From assembly GCA_041399065.1 (NCBI GenBank), contig JAWKTN010000001.1, forward strand, positions 62,001-126,000: 64,000 nt of DNA, read 5' to 3'. A program made the translations under genes and the position numbers. Of the stretch, positions 47,077-55,339 are shown piece after piece. Source of the DNA: JAGQPD01 sp020426865 (lineage in GTDB: Bacteria; Planctomycetota; Planctomycetia; Pirellulales; Pirellulaceae). Positions within the stretch are counted from its first letter, which is position 1. Every line of letters begins with the position of its first letter. Below the pieces are notes generated by a model. It was not told the origin of the DNA. It searched no databases and saw only the letters and a list, made by a program, of their open reading frames with translations.

Positions 47077-47091
47077 TGGCACGCGTTGTGC
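47077..47091 (+). promoter_or_regulatory. Sigma-54 promoter (-24/-12) candidate upstream of dps
   Basis: TGGCAC, five bases (GCGTT), then GTGC: one mismatch to TGGCAC-N5-TTGC. It lies about 113 bp before the dps start codon. A local NtrC-type activator is encoded at 56.4 kb. Confidence 0.6.
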
Positions 47092-47203
47092 GTAAATCGC
47101 CAGCAGTCGCCAGCAGGAGTGAAGCAATGTCAGGACAAGTCGGACGGAACTCCGTATCGGTCCGACATAGAGGTTTGCTACGGAAAACAGTAAGGAGAGT
47201 ATC

Positions 47204-47683
47204 ATGACCACCGCGACTTTGCCACGTGAGATTTTGAAGGACTCAGACCGTGAGACGGTCGTTGGTTCGCTTCAGACATGTCTCACAACACTTATCGACC
47301 TATCCCTCCAACTGAAGCAACTTCATTGGAACGTGCTGGGTGATCGGTTCTTGTCGTTTCATACTCAACTCGACAAGATCATCGACACTTCGCGTGCAGG
47401 AGCGGACGAGGTAGCAGAGCGGATCGCGGCACTGGGGGTCACGGCCGATGGCCGAGCGATGACGATTGCCGACGAGTCAAGGCTGGAAGCGCTGACCGCC
47501 GGACGACAGAGTGTCGATGAAAGCGTAACCGCCGCCGCGGATCGTCTTCTCGTTGCTACTCAGTGTCTACGCGATTCGATGGACAAAATCGGAAATGTTG
47601 ACAAGGTATCGGAAGACATCTTGATCGAATTCTGCCGAGCACTGGAGAAGCACCTGTGGATGGTCCAGTCGCAGGAACGGTAG
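47204..47683 (+). CDS. dps: Dps family DNA-protection/ferritin-like protein
   Basis: 159 residues. Strong AGGAG before the ATG. The inter-subunit ferroxidase site is present: LKQLHWNVLGDRFLSFHTQL (His, Trp, His) and the following D-K-I-I-D ... DEVAERIAALG (Asp/Glu). It forms dodecamers that bind DNA and store iron, giving protection from peroxide. It is the first gene of a same-strand stress-type cluster (47.2-49.9 kb). The N-terminal tail is short, so DNA binding may be weak. Sigma-54-type promoter upstream. Confidence 0.93.
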   Translation: MTTATLPREILKDSDRETVVGSLQTCLTTLIDLSLQLKQLHWNVLGDRFLSFHTQLDKIIDTSRAGADEVAERIAALGVTADGRAMTIADESRLEALTAGRQSVDESVTAAADRLLVATQCLRDSMDKIGNVDKVSEDILIEFCRALEKHLWMVQSQER

Positions 47684-47800
47684 GTGACATTTGTCCTACG
47701 GGAACCCTGGGTTGGCAGGCACAGTTTTGTGAAGGCCGCGTTGGCCAAACGAGCTGCGGTGTTGATCGCAGCGTAACTACTGAACGCAAAGGAGCAGAAC

Positions 47801-47968
47801 ATGTTAGGTTGGGCAATCACGTTTCTAATTGTTGCTTTAATTGCTGGAATCTTGGGTTTTGGAGTCATCGCCGGCACCGCAGCAACGATTGCAAAAATCT
47901 GTTTTGTGTTGTTTCTGATCCTCTTCGTCGTCAGTTTGATCACCGGTCGCGTACGGACTGTGACGTAA
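47801..47968 (+). CDS. DUF1328 small membrane protein (UPF0391, YtjA-like)
   Basis: 55 residues: MLGWAITFLIVALIAGILGF, then GVIAGTAATIAKICFVLFLI and a short end after LITGR. Two membrane helices in the usual DUF1328 pattern (G-F-G-x-I-A-G-T-A-x-x-I-A-K). AAAGGAG sits nine bases before the ATG. It follows dps by 117 bp. Such proteins commonly occur next to CsbD and stress genes; no molecular function is known. Confidence 0.9.
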   Translation: MLGWAITFLIVALIAGILGFGVIAGTAATIAKICFVLFLILFVVSLITGRVRTVT

Positions 47969-48061
47969 GCATCGCAGTCGAAGAGGATGATTCTAATCCG
48001 GTGAATTAAAAAATCGGTTTGACAGTATTCGAAGAAGGACAATGGAAAAGGATCGCACGAT

Positions 48062-48481
48062 ATGGTGAGCCAACAAGTACTGAATGGACATTGGGACGAG
48101 ATCAAGGGGCGCATTCAGGAGACCTTTGGTCAGTTGACGGACGACGATTTGGCATATGCCAAAGGGAATGTCACCCAGTTGATAGGATTGATTGAACGCA
48201 AAACCGGAATGGCAAAGCAACAGATCGAGGAGCAGCTCGACAAGCTCGTCGACGAGGGGCAATCGATGTTGCAGAAGGGAGCGGCGGCAGTGCAGGGTTT
48301 TGCGGACCAAGCGGGCGTTCGCGCTCAGGAGGCATGGGAACAGGCGGAGTCCGGTCTGCGGCAGGGTTATCGGCAGGCGGAGTCGGTGGTACAGAGCCGG
48401 CCGGCGGAATCGCTGGCGGTTGCCTTTGGGAGCGGCCTCATCGCTGGGGTTATTATTGGACTGTTAACCCGTCCCCGCTAA
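48062..48481 (+). CDS. CsbD-like protein fused to a YqjD/ElaB-type membrane anchor
   Basis: 139 residues. The N-terminal ~60 residues are CsbD-like (LNGHWDEIKGRIQETFGQLT, DDDLAYAKGN, LIGLIERKTGMAKQQIE). The C-terminal part is a coiled coil followed by VVQSRPAESLAVAFGSGLIA and a glycine-rich membrane helix ending LTRPR, the ElaB/YqjD (DUF883) anchor. CsbD belongs to general stress regulons and ElaB/YqjD proteins anchor ribosomes to the membrane in stationary phase; the fusion suggests a membrane-tethered stress protein. Confidence 0.85.
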   Translation: MVSQQVLNGHWDEIKGRIQETFGQLTDDDLAYAKGNVTQLIGLIERKTGMAKQQIEEQLDKLVDEGQSMLQKGAAAVQGFADQAGVRAQEAWEQAESGLRQGYRQAESVVQSRPAESLAVAFGSGLIAGVIIGLLTRPR

Positions 48482-48534
48482 ACGACGTGGGACGGCACTG
48501 GTTTTTCGCACAACGTCAGGTGGATATTTGAATT

Positions 48535-49020
48535 GTGTTTAAGGAATCGAGAGTACCGTCGGATAACACGCGGGAAGCGATCCGTACTCGGATGGCAGTC
48601 ATCCGGAAGGACCTGCAACAGGAGGCTGAAGACGTTGTAGAGCGTACGAAGGCGATTACCGATTGGCGTGCTTTTGTTCGTCAGCATCCGTGGCTGTCGC
48701 TTGGGACTGCAGTGGCGATCGGGTATTTTGTAGTGCCACATGCACGTCGGTCGTCGGCCGCCACAGCGGCTTCATCCGAGGCGGCTCGATGGGATACGGA
48801 CAATCATCCTCCGGGCACGCAGCGGTCGCTTGCCACACAACTGTTCCGAATGGTCGGAACCGCTTTGACCACCGCCGTGTTGCGGACGACAACGTCGATT
48901 GTTTCCCAGCACGTGCAACATCTTCTGCAGCCGGCACCACACCAGACGATGCCACCCCAACCGGACCCTGTCGGGTCCGACAGGCCGGTTGGGGTTACGT
49001 TGGAGGAATTGCCATCATGA
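48535..49020 (+). CDS. YqjD-like anchor protein, hypothetical
   Basis: 161 residues from a GTG; ribosome binding is weak (AGGTGG 12 bases upstream). A coiled coil (TRMAVIRKDLQQEAEDVVER) is followed by VRQHPWLSLGTAVAIGYFVV, the R-x-H-P-W-x-S-L-G membrane helix typical of DUF883/DUF3618 proteins. The C-terminal half is Thr/Ser- and Pro-rich. Its TGA overlaps the ATG of the next gene (ATGA at 49017-49020). Confidence 0.75.
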   Translation: MFKESRVPSDNTREAIRTRMAVIRKDLQQEAEDVVERTKAITDWRAFVRQHPWLSLGTAVAIGYFVVPHARRSSAATAASSEAARWDTDNHPPGTQRSLATQLFRMVGTALTTAVLRTTTSIVSQHVQHLLQPAPHQTMPPQPDPVGSDRPVGVTLEELPS

Positions 49021-49229
49021 ACCGCAATCGGATATTCGAAGAGGCCGCGCCCAATGGCCTGCAAGCGACCAGCATGAATCCGCCAGTCCGCCGACACGAA
49101 CGCACGACAACTGCGTTGCGAGATCCTCGGCGCGGCATGTGGTCGATTCTAAAGGAACGTCCGGGCATGGTGTTGATTGCCGGCTTAGCTGCAGGAGTAC
49201 TATTGGGATGTTGGATGAAGCGAAAATGA
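49017..49229 (+). CDS. Small membrane-anchored protein of the stress cluster
   Basis: 70 residues. A charged N-terminal half precedes ERPGMVLIAGLAAGVLLGCW followed by MKRK, a glycine-rich single helix like the YqjD/ElaB anchor. Coupled at both ends by ATGA overlaps (49017-49020 and 49226-49229). Function unknown. Confidence 0.75.
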   Translation: MNRNRIFEEAAPNGLQATSMNPPVRRHERTTTALRDPRRGMWSILKERPGMVLIAGLAAGVLLGCWMKRK

Positions 49230-49657
49230 ATGGTCGATCACAGGTTGAAACCGACAATGGTCATCCCAAATCGTCTGGCAGCATCGCGAATGTCATGCAC
49301 GATGTCTTGGAGCTCGGCGAGCTGCAAGTCGCACTACTGGCAGCTGACGCCAACGCGGCAGCTCGACGAGTGACTGTGCCGCTGATTGTGGCGGCTTCCG
49401 GGATCTGTACTGCTCTAGCGGGTCTTCCACTGCTTTTGATGGGGATCGCGGAGTGGCTTGTTGCGATGGAAGTGCTGCCCCGGCCTGCTGCACTGGCATC
49501 CGTCGGATGCCTGGGGATTGTCCTGGCGGTGCTGCTGATGCTCCTGGGGTGGCGGGGAATTCGCGGCAGTGTGCGCGAACTCCTTCGATCACTGGATGAC
49601 TTGCGTGCCAATCTCGCTTGCGTCAAAAGGACGCTCAGACCGAATCGTGGCCACTAG
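49226..49657 (+). CDS. Holin-X-like / YqjE-like (DUF1469) membrane protein
   Basis: 143 residues. An amphipathic start (VMHDVLELGELQVALLAADA) is followed by two membrane helices (PLIVAASGICTALAGLPLLL and LASVGCLGIVLAVLLMLLGW) and a coiled coil tail, the pattern of Phage_holin_3_6/DUF1469 proteins such as YqjE. In proteobacteria YqjE sits beside YqjD, as here. It starts by an ATGA overlap; an ATG six codons earlier is possible. Confidence 0.8.
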   Translation: MNGRSQVETDNGHPKSSGSIANVMHDVLELGELQVALLAADANAAARRVTVPLIVAASGICTALAGLPLLLMGIAEWLVAMEVLPRPAALASVGCLGIVLAVLLMLLGWRGIRGSVRELLRSLDDLRANLACVKRTLRPNRGH

Positions 49658-49669
49658 TCGCTAGTGGCC
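49649..49669. terminator. Hairpin at the end of the YqjE-like gene
   Basis: GGCCACTAG-TCG-CTAGTGGCC: a perfect 9-bp stem with a 3-base loop that includes the stop codon region. There is no T run after it, so it may be an RNA-stability or partial termination hairpin. Confidence 0.5.
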
Positions 49670-49714
49670 GTCTGTATCAGAGAATGTGAATGTCGAAAGG
49701 ACAAGACCGTGGTC

Positions 49715-49906
49715 ATGACGAATACGATACGTAAAGACGGGCCAACTTACAGTCAGGAACCAGGCCATCGGAGCGAGACGACACTCAAGCCAGGTAGGGA
49801 CCTGCTATGTTATCTCAAAGCTTACGCAAAGGACCGCCCAGAGGTGGTCGCGATGTGGTGCTTTGGCATCGGCTTCATTCTCGGCTGGAAATCTCGGCCA
49901 TGGTGA
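49715..49906 (+). CDS. Small hypothetical membrane-tail protein
   Basis: 63 residues started at an ATG after AAAGGA. A polar N-terminus is followed by AYAKDRPEVVAMWCFGIGFI and LGWKSRPW: again the R-P-E/P-x-x-x-x-x-G-x-G-F-x-x-G-W single helix seen in the preceding cluster proteins. Probably the last gene of the stress cluster. Function unknown. Confidence 0.6.
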   Translation: MTNTIRKDGPTYSQEPGHRSETTLKPGRDLLCYLKAYAKDRPEVVAMWCFGIGFILGWKSRPW

Positions 49907-50092
49907 TTGTGACGATCGGGCAGTGTCGTCGATCGCTCCGCGATCTCGTGGCGCGCGTTTGTGTCGAATTGGTTACACTGGAATTCGACAATGTGATCGC
50001 GGAGTGATCGGCGGCACTACTCTGTCATGGCTCGCCCTGTCATCGCTCGCCACCTTCGGTTGACGCGCGAATGCATTGCCAACGGACAAAGC

Positions 50093-52948
50093 TCATTCGG
50101 ACTGGGAGGCAGCAATGGCGGCGTCCAACTGTTGCACGGCGACTTTCAGGCGGACGAACAACGGTGGAATGGCGTCGAGCCGTCCCTTTTCGGCCAATTG
50201 TTCGATGGCAAATGCCAAGGCGGAGACGACGTCCGCCCCAAACGCCGCCGACAAGCCTTTGACACTATGTGCGGCGCGACGGACGGCATTACTATCTCCG
50301 TCGGGTGACGCCGATTCAATGGTTTGCAGGAGCGCGGGCATATCTTCGCGATAAAACGTGATCATCTCGTGGAGTAGATCGCGATTTCCATCCAGGCGTG
50401 CCAGTGCGGCGGAAAAGTCGCTGACGGCCAACCCCTCGGTAATGACATTCAGATCGCCGTTGTTCGGTTCCATGGTCGTTTCGCTTGTCTGCGCTTCGGT
50501 CGCCCGAACGTGCGTTTGCTGCTTCGCACGGTTTCCCCAGTGTTCGATTAGTCGAATGAGGGCTTTCGAGTCGATAGGTTTGGAGATGTACGCGTTCATC
50601 CCCGCGGCGAGACATCGTTCGGCATCGCCTCGCATTGCGTGTGCCGTCATGGCGATGATGGGGACGCTCGCCGCATCAGCGTCATCCATTTGGCGGATCG
50701 CCATGGTTGCTTGGTACCCATCGACGGTCGGCATTTGCACGTCCATGAGCACGACATCAAATGCATCGTACATGACTCGTTCGATGGCTTCACGACCGTT
50801 TTTCGCGAGGGTAACGCTATGTCCGCGTTTCCGGAGGATCGCTCGCACTACCTTTTGATTGCCGGACATGTCTTCTACGACGAGTACGTTGAGTGCGACG
50901 GGCGACGCTTCCTTTGTCACTTCGTCGGGTGCATTTGCATTGTCTGCTCCGAGTGCCGAGGAAATTGCGTCGAGCAGTCTTCGGCGCGTCACCGGCTTCT
51001 TCAAGAATCCGTCCACGTGAATCGAATTCGCTCGCTGCGAAAACACCGATCGGTCTGCCGAACTGATCATCAGCAAGGTCAGACCAACCACCTGGGGATC
51101 CTCACTTGCCGCTTCACAGACGGAGAACCCGTCCATTTCCGGCATCAATGCGTCAACCAATGCGATGTCGAAAGGAGTGCCAGCCTCGGCCGCCGCCCGT
51201 AGCAAGTGGATGGCAGCCTCTCCACTATCGGCCAATGTCACTTGCACGTCTCCCCGTCGAAGAAGCTCATCCAACAATCTGCGACTGGTTGAATTATCGT
51301 CGACCACCAACACTCGTTTTCCATCCAGTAAGTGTGTTGCCGATTCGTGGTTCGGCGGCGTTATGGAGCCGGGAATTTTACGAAGTGTCAACGAGAAAAA
51401 GAAGCGGCTTCCACCGCCGACTTTGCTTTCGACGTCCAATGTTCCACCAAGTTGTGTGACCAGTTCGTTGCAGATTGCCAGCCCCAGTCCACTGCCACCG
51501 AAGACACGGGTGGTCGATGCGTCGGCTTGAGTGAACGGTGCAAAAATCCTGCTTCGATGCTCCGGAGAGATCCCAATCCCGGTATCGACAACGGAAAACT
51601 GCATGGTCACCGTGTGAGCATCGTGATGTTGCGCGCGAAGCCTGACAATCACTTCACCCTGGTCGGTGAATTTGATCGCATTACTCGTAAGGTTGGTCAA
51701 TACCTGACGTAACCTGAGCGGGTCACCTTCGACCAGTCCGATTGCTTCGGACGCCCCCGGCGACCCGACCTGAATATCCGCCAGCAACTCCAGGCCTTTC
51801 TCGGCAGCATGAACACCGAAGCTTTTGATTGTCTCATCGACAACATCGAGTAGATCAAAGGGAATAGTTTCGAGCGTGAGCCGTCCCGCTTCGATCCGGG
51901 AGAAGTCGAGCACGTCGTTGACGAGCGAAAGCAGAAGATTGGCGGATTCGTGGGCCGTGGCAATGTAATCCCGAAGTTCGGGCGTCAAGGGTTCATCGAG
52001 CGCTAGTTCCGTCATACCGAGGATTGCGTTCATCGGCGTGCGTATTTCGTGACTGACATTGGCCACGAACTCCGACTTGAGACGATTCGCCTCTTCGGCA
52101 GCGGCTTTGGCTTGACGAAGTTCGTCGCTCAGCTGACGCCGTTTGGAAATATCCTGCACGATGACAATGTAGTAAAGTGCCTGGCCGTCGGAAGACTGCT
52201 GCAATGAAACCGTACAGTTGGCCCATAGCGTTTTCGCGTCACTACGTATTAAGCGAATCTCGGCTTGCCCATGCGTTTCTCGATTCTCCGCGAGCTGTAG
52301 CAGCTCGCTTTTGAGATTCGACCGCGAATCGACATCGACACTGCCCCATATTTCGCTGGCCATCAATTCATCGTTGCTTCGCCCAAGCAATTGGCACAGA
52401 CGCTGATTGGCCGTAAGCCAGCAATAGTCGAGCGAAACGTGTCCGATCCCTACGGCCGCATTCTCGAACGTGCCGCGCACCCGCATCTCGGACTCCCTCA
52501 GCGAGGCCTCCTGGCAGGCGATGTAGGAAACGACAGCGTCTTCAATCGCTTCATCGAGATATAGGCCAATCGCCATCGTCTCGCGGAGCGTCAGGGCGCG
52601 GTCGAGCTGCTGGTCGAGGTACTCAAGAAGCGTCAAGCGAAGAAGCTGGTAATCGCGCATCACTTCATTCAACTTCCATCCAAAACGCCACCGCTCCTCG
52701 CCATGATTCCTTGCGGCAGCATCGATTTGCTTTTCGCCGACGGACCCGTGCGACGAAAGCTGTGCACCGACGCGTTCGAGGAACACGGGCAGTTGGTTGC
52801 GCAATTCATCACGATGCGCGAATTCGGCGGAGTCCTGCTCCCGCTTGGCTCGCTCGCTCCAGCAATCGATAATCTTGCTAGCCTGCTGCCGAATGAGCTC
52901 ACCGAGCTCAAAGAACCGCTCGGCGTGAATTGATTCGCTACTATCCAT
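50093..52948 (-). CDS. Cytoplasmic hybrid sensor histidine kinase (RsbRD-like, PAS, HisKA, HATPase, 2 REC, HPt)
   Basis: 951 residues, no membrane segment. Residues ~10-150 form a four-helix RsbRD/globin-sensor-like N-terminal domain (WSERAKREQDSAEFAHRDEL ... WKLNEVMRDYQLLRLTLLEY). A PAS domain follows (~158-275). The HisKA His is in NVSHEIRTPMNAILGM (~301). HATPase motifs are intact (LTSNAIKFT, DTGIGIS, GSGLGLAI). REC1 Asp: IALVDALMPEMDG; REC2 Asp: DVVLMDVQMPTVDG; HPt His: AAHSVKGLSAAFGA. It lies next to the stress cluster and opposite to the DUF2254 gene, so it may control a stress response; RsbRD domains belong to stressosome-type proteins. Confidence 0.93.
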   Translation of the reverse strand: MDSSESIHAERFFELGELIRQQASKIIDCWSERAKREQDSAEFAHRDELRNQLPVFLERVGAQLSSHGSVGEKQIDAAARNHGEERWRFGWKLNEVMRDYQLLRLTLLEYLDQQLDRALTLRETMAIGLYLDEAIEDAVVSYIACQEASLRESEMRVRGTFENAAVGIGHVSLDYCWLTANQRLCQLLGRSNDELMASEIWGSVDVDSRSNLKSELLQLAENRETHGQAEIRLIRSDAKTLWANCTVSLQQSSDGQALYYIVIVQDISKRRQLSDELRQAKAAAEEANRLKSEFVANVSHEIRTPMNAILGMTELALDEPLTPELRDYIATAHESANLLLSLVNDVLDFSRIEAGRLTLETIPFDLLDVVDETIKSFGVHAAEKGLELLADIQVGSPGASEAIGLVEGDPLRLRQVLTNLTSNAIKFTDQGEVIVRLRAQHHDAHTVTMQFSVVDTGIGISPEHRSRIFAPFTQADASTTRVFGGSGLGLAICNELVTQLGGTLDVESKVGGGSRFFFSLTLRKIPGSITPPNHESATHLLDGKRVLVVDDNSTSRRLLDELLRRGDVQVTLADSGEAAIHLLRAAAEAGTPFDIALVDALMPEMDGFSVCEAASEDPQVVGLTLLMISSADRSVFSQRANSIHVDGFLKKPVTRRRLLDAISSALGADNANAPDEVTKEASPVALNVLVVEDMSGNQKVVRAILRKRGHSVTLAKNGREAIERVMYDAFDVVLMDVQMPTVDGYQATMAIRQMDDADAASVPIIAMTAHAMRGDAERCLAAGMNAYISKPIDSKALIRLIEHWGNRAKQQTHVRATEAQTSETTMEPNNGDLNVITEGLAVSDFSAALARLDGNRDLLHEMITFYREDMPALLQTIESASPDGDSNAVRRAAHSVKGLSAAFGADVVSALAFAIEQLAEKGRLDAIPPLFVRLKVAVQQLDAAIAASQSE

Positions 52949-53314
52949 GGTCCTAGGGTCCTCAGCGGGCGTCGTGACGGATGGACGAACTCAACGCAAT
53001 CCGCATTCCATCGAAAGCAGCTCGAAAGCAGCCATACTAAATCTGGTCGACGCAAAATCGACGCGCCGCCACTATCCCGAGAACTGGTTGCCGAGCAATC
53101 AAGCTGGTCGCCAGGCAACCACCTGCTCATGCTAACCAACGATTTAACAAGAGACCAAACGTGTCGGCATGCAGGTTGCGTAACGTAAACAACGTGCGGT
53201 AAATGTGCTTCCCATCTCGACCTTCCGAGGCAACCGCACACCGAACGTTGATTAGCAGCGTTGTAGCGGGATGGGAAGGTAGATGAGTCACCTAGCCGAA
53301 ATAAATGCTTTAAC
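52949..53314. other. Intergenic gap between divergent kinase and DUF2254 genes
   Basis: No gene is supported. CGGCAT-GCAGG-TTGC at 53165-53179 is a weaker sigma-54-like match (two mismatches) 136 bp before the DUF2254 start. A minus-strand frame crossing this gap overlaps both neighbours and is not a gene. Confidence 0.4.
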
Positions 53315-54712
53315 ATGAAGACCAGGTTGATGAATAGCTGGGATGCCATTCGCTCAAGTTTCTGGTTCCTTCCGTCGGTCCTTTCTCTATGTGCGTTGCT
53401 TCTCGCTCTGGCATGCACTGTAATGGACGGCCCCTTCGAGCGTTGGGTCGTCGATCAGATTCCCTGGGTCGGTGTTTCTACGGATGCAGCACGAGCGTCG
53501 TTGGGCGCGATCGTCAGCGCGATGGTATCGATCGCGGGCATTGTTTTTTCAGTAATGCTCGTCACTCTATCGATCACTGCCTCCCAATACGGTTCACGCC
53601 TTCTTCGGACGTTCACATCGGACGTAGTGACACAGTTGTCGTTGGGCACATTGATAGCGACGAGTTTATACTGCCTGGTGGCGTTAGCGGGCATTCGTGA
53701 CGATGGTGGGCAGGGCACGGCGAATGTCTCCGTCGTGGTCGGATTATGCCTAGCGATATTCAGTCTCGGTGTACTAATAGCGTTCATCCACCACGTATCG
53801 AATCTCATTCAGGCGCCGAGCGTCGTCGCGGCAGTTGCCGCGGACTTGGACCAGTCCTTGAATGTGTTGTTTCCAGCGGCTTCGCGCGCGACGATTTCGG
53901 CATGTGCCATCGACGAACATATTTATTGCCAGCTCAAAGAGGGAGCTCCGATCAAGTCAACGAAAGAGGGGTACATTCAGACTATTGATCTCGAAGGTTT
54001 GGTCAATTTTGCCGTTGATGCGGACTTGCTGATTCAGTTGCGAGTTCGACCAGGGCATTTCGTTGAGAATGGTCAAGCGGTTGCCGAACTTTGGCCCTGC
54101 GATGCACTTCCCAATGTCAGCACACGGAACGAGTCGGGAGTGGGGGAGAGGGCAATTGAATTTGGCCGGCGTTTTGACCAACGGTTCAATGGATATCTGG
54201 CTGTAGGAAATCGTCGAACACCGCGGCAGGACGCGGAGTGCGCGCTGGAAGAACTGGTGGAGGTGGCCGTGCGGGCACTGTCACCGGGCATCAATGACCC
54301 ATTCACCGCCATTGCCTGCGTCGATCGATTATCCGCAGCATTAGGGCGAGTTGCGGAACGAAGCGATCCTAATGAAATAATCTGCGACAACACAGGATCA
54401 CCACGGCTAAAAACCACAAGCACGACGTTCGCCAGCCTCATGGATGCCGCCTTCAATCAGTTGCGACAACACGGATGCAGCTCCGTCGCTGTAGCGATCC
54501 GACTTGTTGAGTGCTTCCAGCGGATCTCCCAACACGTATCGGATGGCGACCGACGCGATGTCGTCTGTCAGCATGCCCACAAGCTTCGGCGTGATTTTCG
54601 CCGGCAGGTAAGTGAACCCGACGACGGTGACGACTTTCAGGAGGCGTGGGAGCGGTTGCTCGAAGAACTTGGACCACCTCCGTCACGTGATCGTCTGCGG
54701 CCTGCCAGCTGA
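53315..54712 (+). CDS. DUF2254 membrane protein
   Basis: 465 residues. Four membrane helices at the N-terminus (FWFLPSVLSLCALLLALACT, LGAIVSAMVSIAGIVFSVML, LSLGTLIATSLYCLVALAGI, VVVGLCLAIFSLGVLIAFIH) and the signature VTLSITASQYGSRLLRTF. The soluble C-terminus carries QTIDLEGLVNFAV, RPGHFVENG and the conserved RTPRQDAECALEELVEVAVR followed by ALSPGINDPFTA. Function unknown; the family is widespread. Confidence 0.9.
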   Translation: MKTRLMNSWDAIRSSFWFLPSVLSLCALLLALACTVMDGPFERWVVDQIPWVGVSTDAARASLGAIVSAMVSIAGIVFSVMLVTLSITASQYGSRLLRTFTSDVVTQLSLGTLIATSLYCLVALAGIRDDGGQGTANVSVVVGLCLAIFSLGVLIAFIHHVSNLIQAPSVVAAVAADLDQSLNVLFPAASRATISACAIDEHIYCQLKEGAPIKSTKEGYIQTIDLEGLVNFAVDADLLIQLRVRPGHFVENGQAVAELWPCDALPNVSTRNESGVGERAIEFGRRFDQRFNGYLAVGNRRTPRQDAECALEELVEVAVRALSPGINDPFTAIACVDRLSAALGRVAERSDPNEIICDNTGSPRLKTTSTTFASLMDAAFNQLRQHGCSSVAVAIRLVECFQRISQHVSDGDRRDVVCQHAHKLRRDFRRQVSEPDDGDDFQEAWERLLEELGPPPSRDRLRPAS

Positions 54713-54878
54713 TTGCGATCTGACGAGCGATCGCAGTCGGATACCATTGGAACCTTGTAAACACGAAATGGTCGAGTGGAAGGTATCGCGAGTGAGCAAT
54801 GTGGATCGAAACAGCATGACCACTCAATGCCGAGTTTGTTCGACGTATTTCGATGTATCGGTCAGTGAGTTGAGGTTC

Positions 54879-55277
54879 ATGTCGGTTCGTGCGATACAGA
54901 TGTCGCCATTGGTTCTATTGGCGATTGCCGTACTGGCCGTAACCTGGGCGATGGCACAGTTGGCCCGACAAGCAACTGGATGGGGGTTACGCAATCGTAT
55001 CACGAACGTGCTGTTACGAATTGTCGCCGCCCAACTGGCAATGTTGCCCAGAATCTTGATTGGGATTTACGTTGTTCTCCGAGTGTCGGGCCTAACGCAG
55101 TTGGCGTTGACGGTTCTCGGTGGAACCGGTATCGCGGGACTCATTATCGGTATCGCCTTTCGCGATATCGCGGAGAATTTCCTGGCCAGTATTCTGATAA
55201 GCACTCAGAATCCGTTTCGCAACGAGGACGGTGAGAACTTATTGACTGGTCAAACTGCCACTTCGGAAGTGAAATAG
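54879..55277 (+). pseudogene. Truncated MscS-type mechanosensitive channel (membrane part only)
   Basis: 132 residues from ATG 54879 (TGAGG upstream); upstream ATGs are in frame but weaker. Three membrane helices are intact, ending in the pore helix TVLGGTGIAGLIIGIAFRDI followed by AENFLASILISTQNPFRNED. In MscS the beta domain (family motif G-x-V-x-x-I) follows immediately; here the frame runs into unrelated sequence (GENLLTGQTATSEVK) and stops. No continuation of the beta domain was found in another frame downstream. A pore without its vestibule is probably inactive, unless it co-assembles with a full-length paralogue. Confidence 0.65.
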
Positions 55278-55339
55278 CTTTCACGCTATGTGGCACCACT
55301 GATGCAGTAGCGGAACCCATACGATAGCGAGCAGAGACG

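Noticed and set aside
52669..53418. 249-codon minus-strand frame
   Set aside because: Overlaps the start of the hybrid kinase and of the DUF2254 gene; composition is not protein-like.
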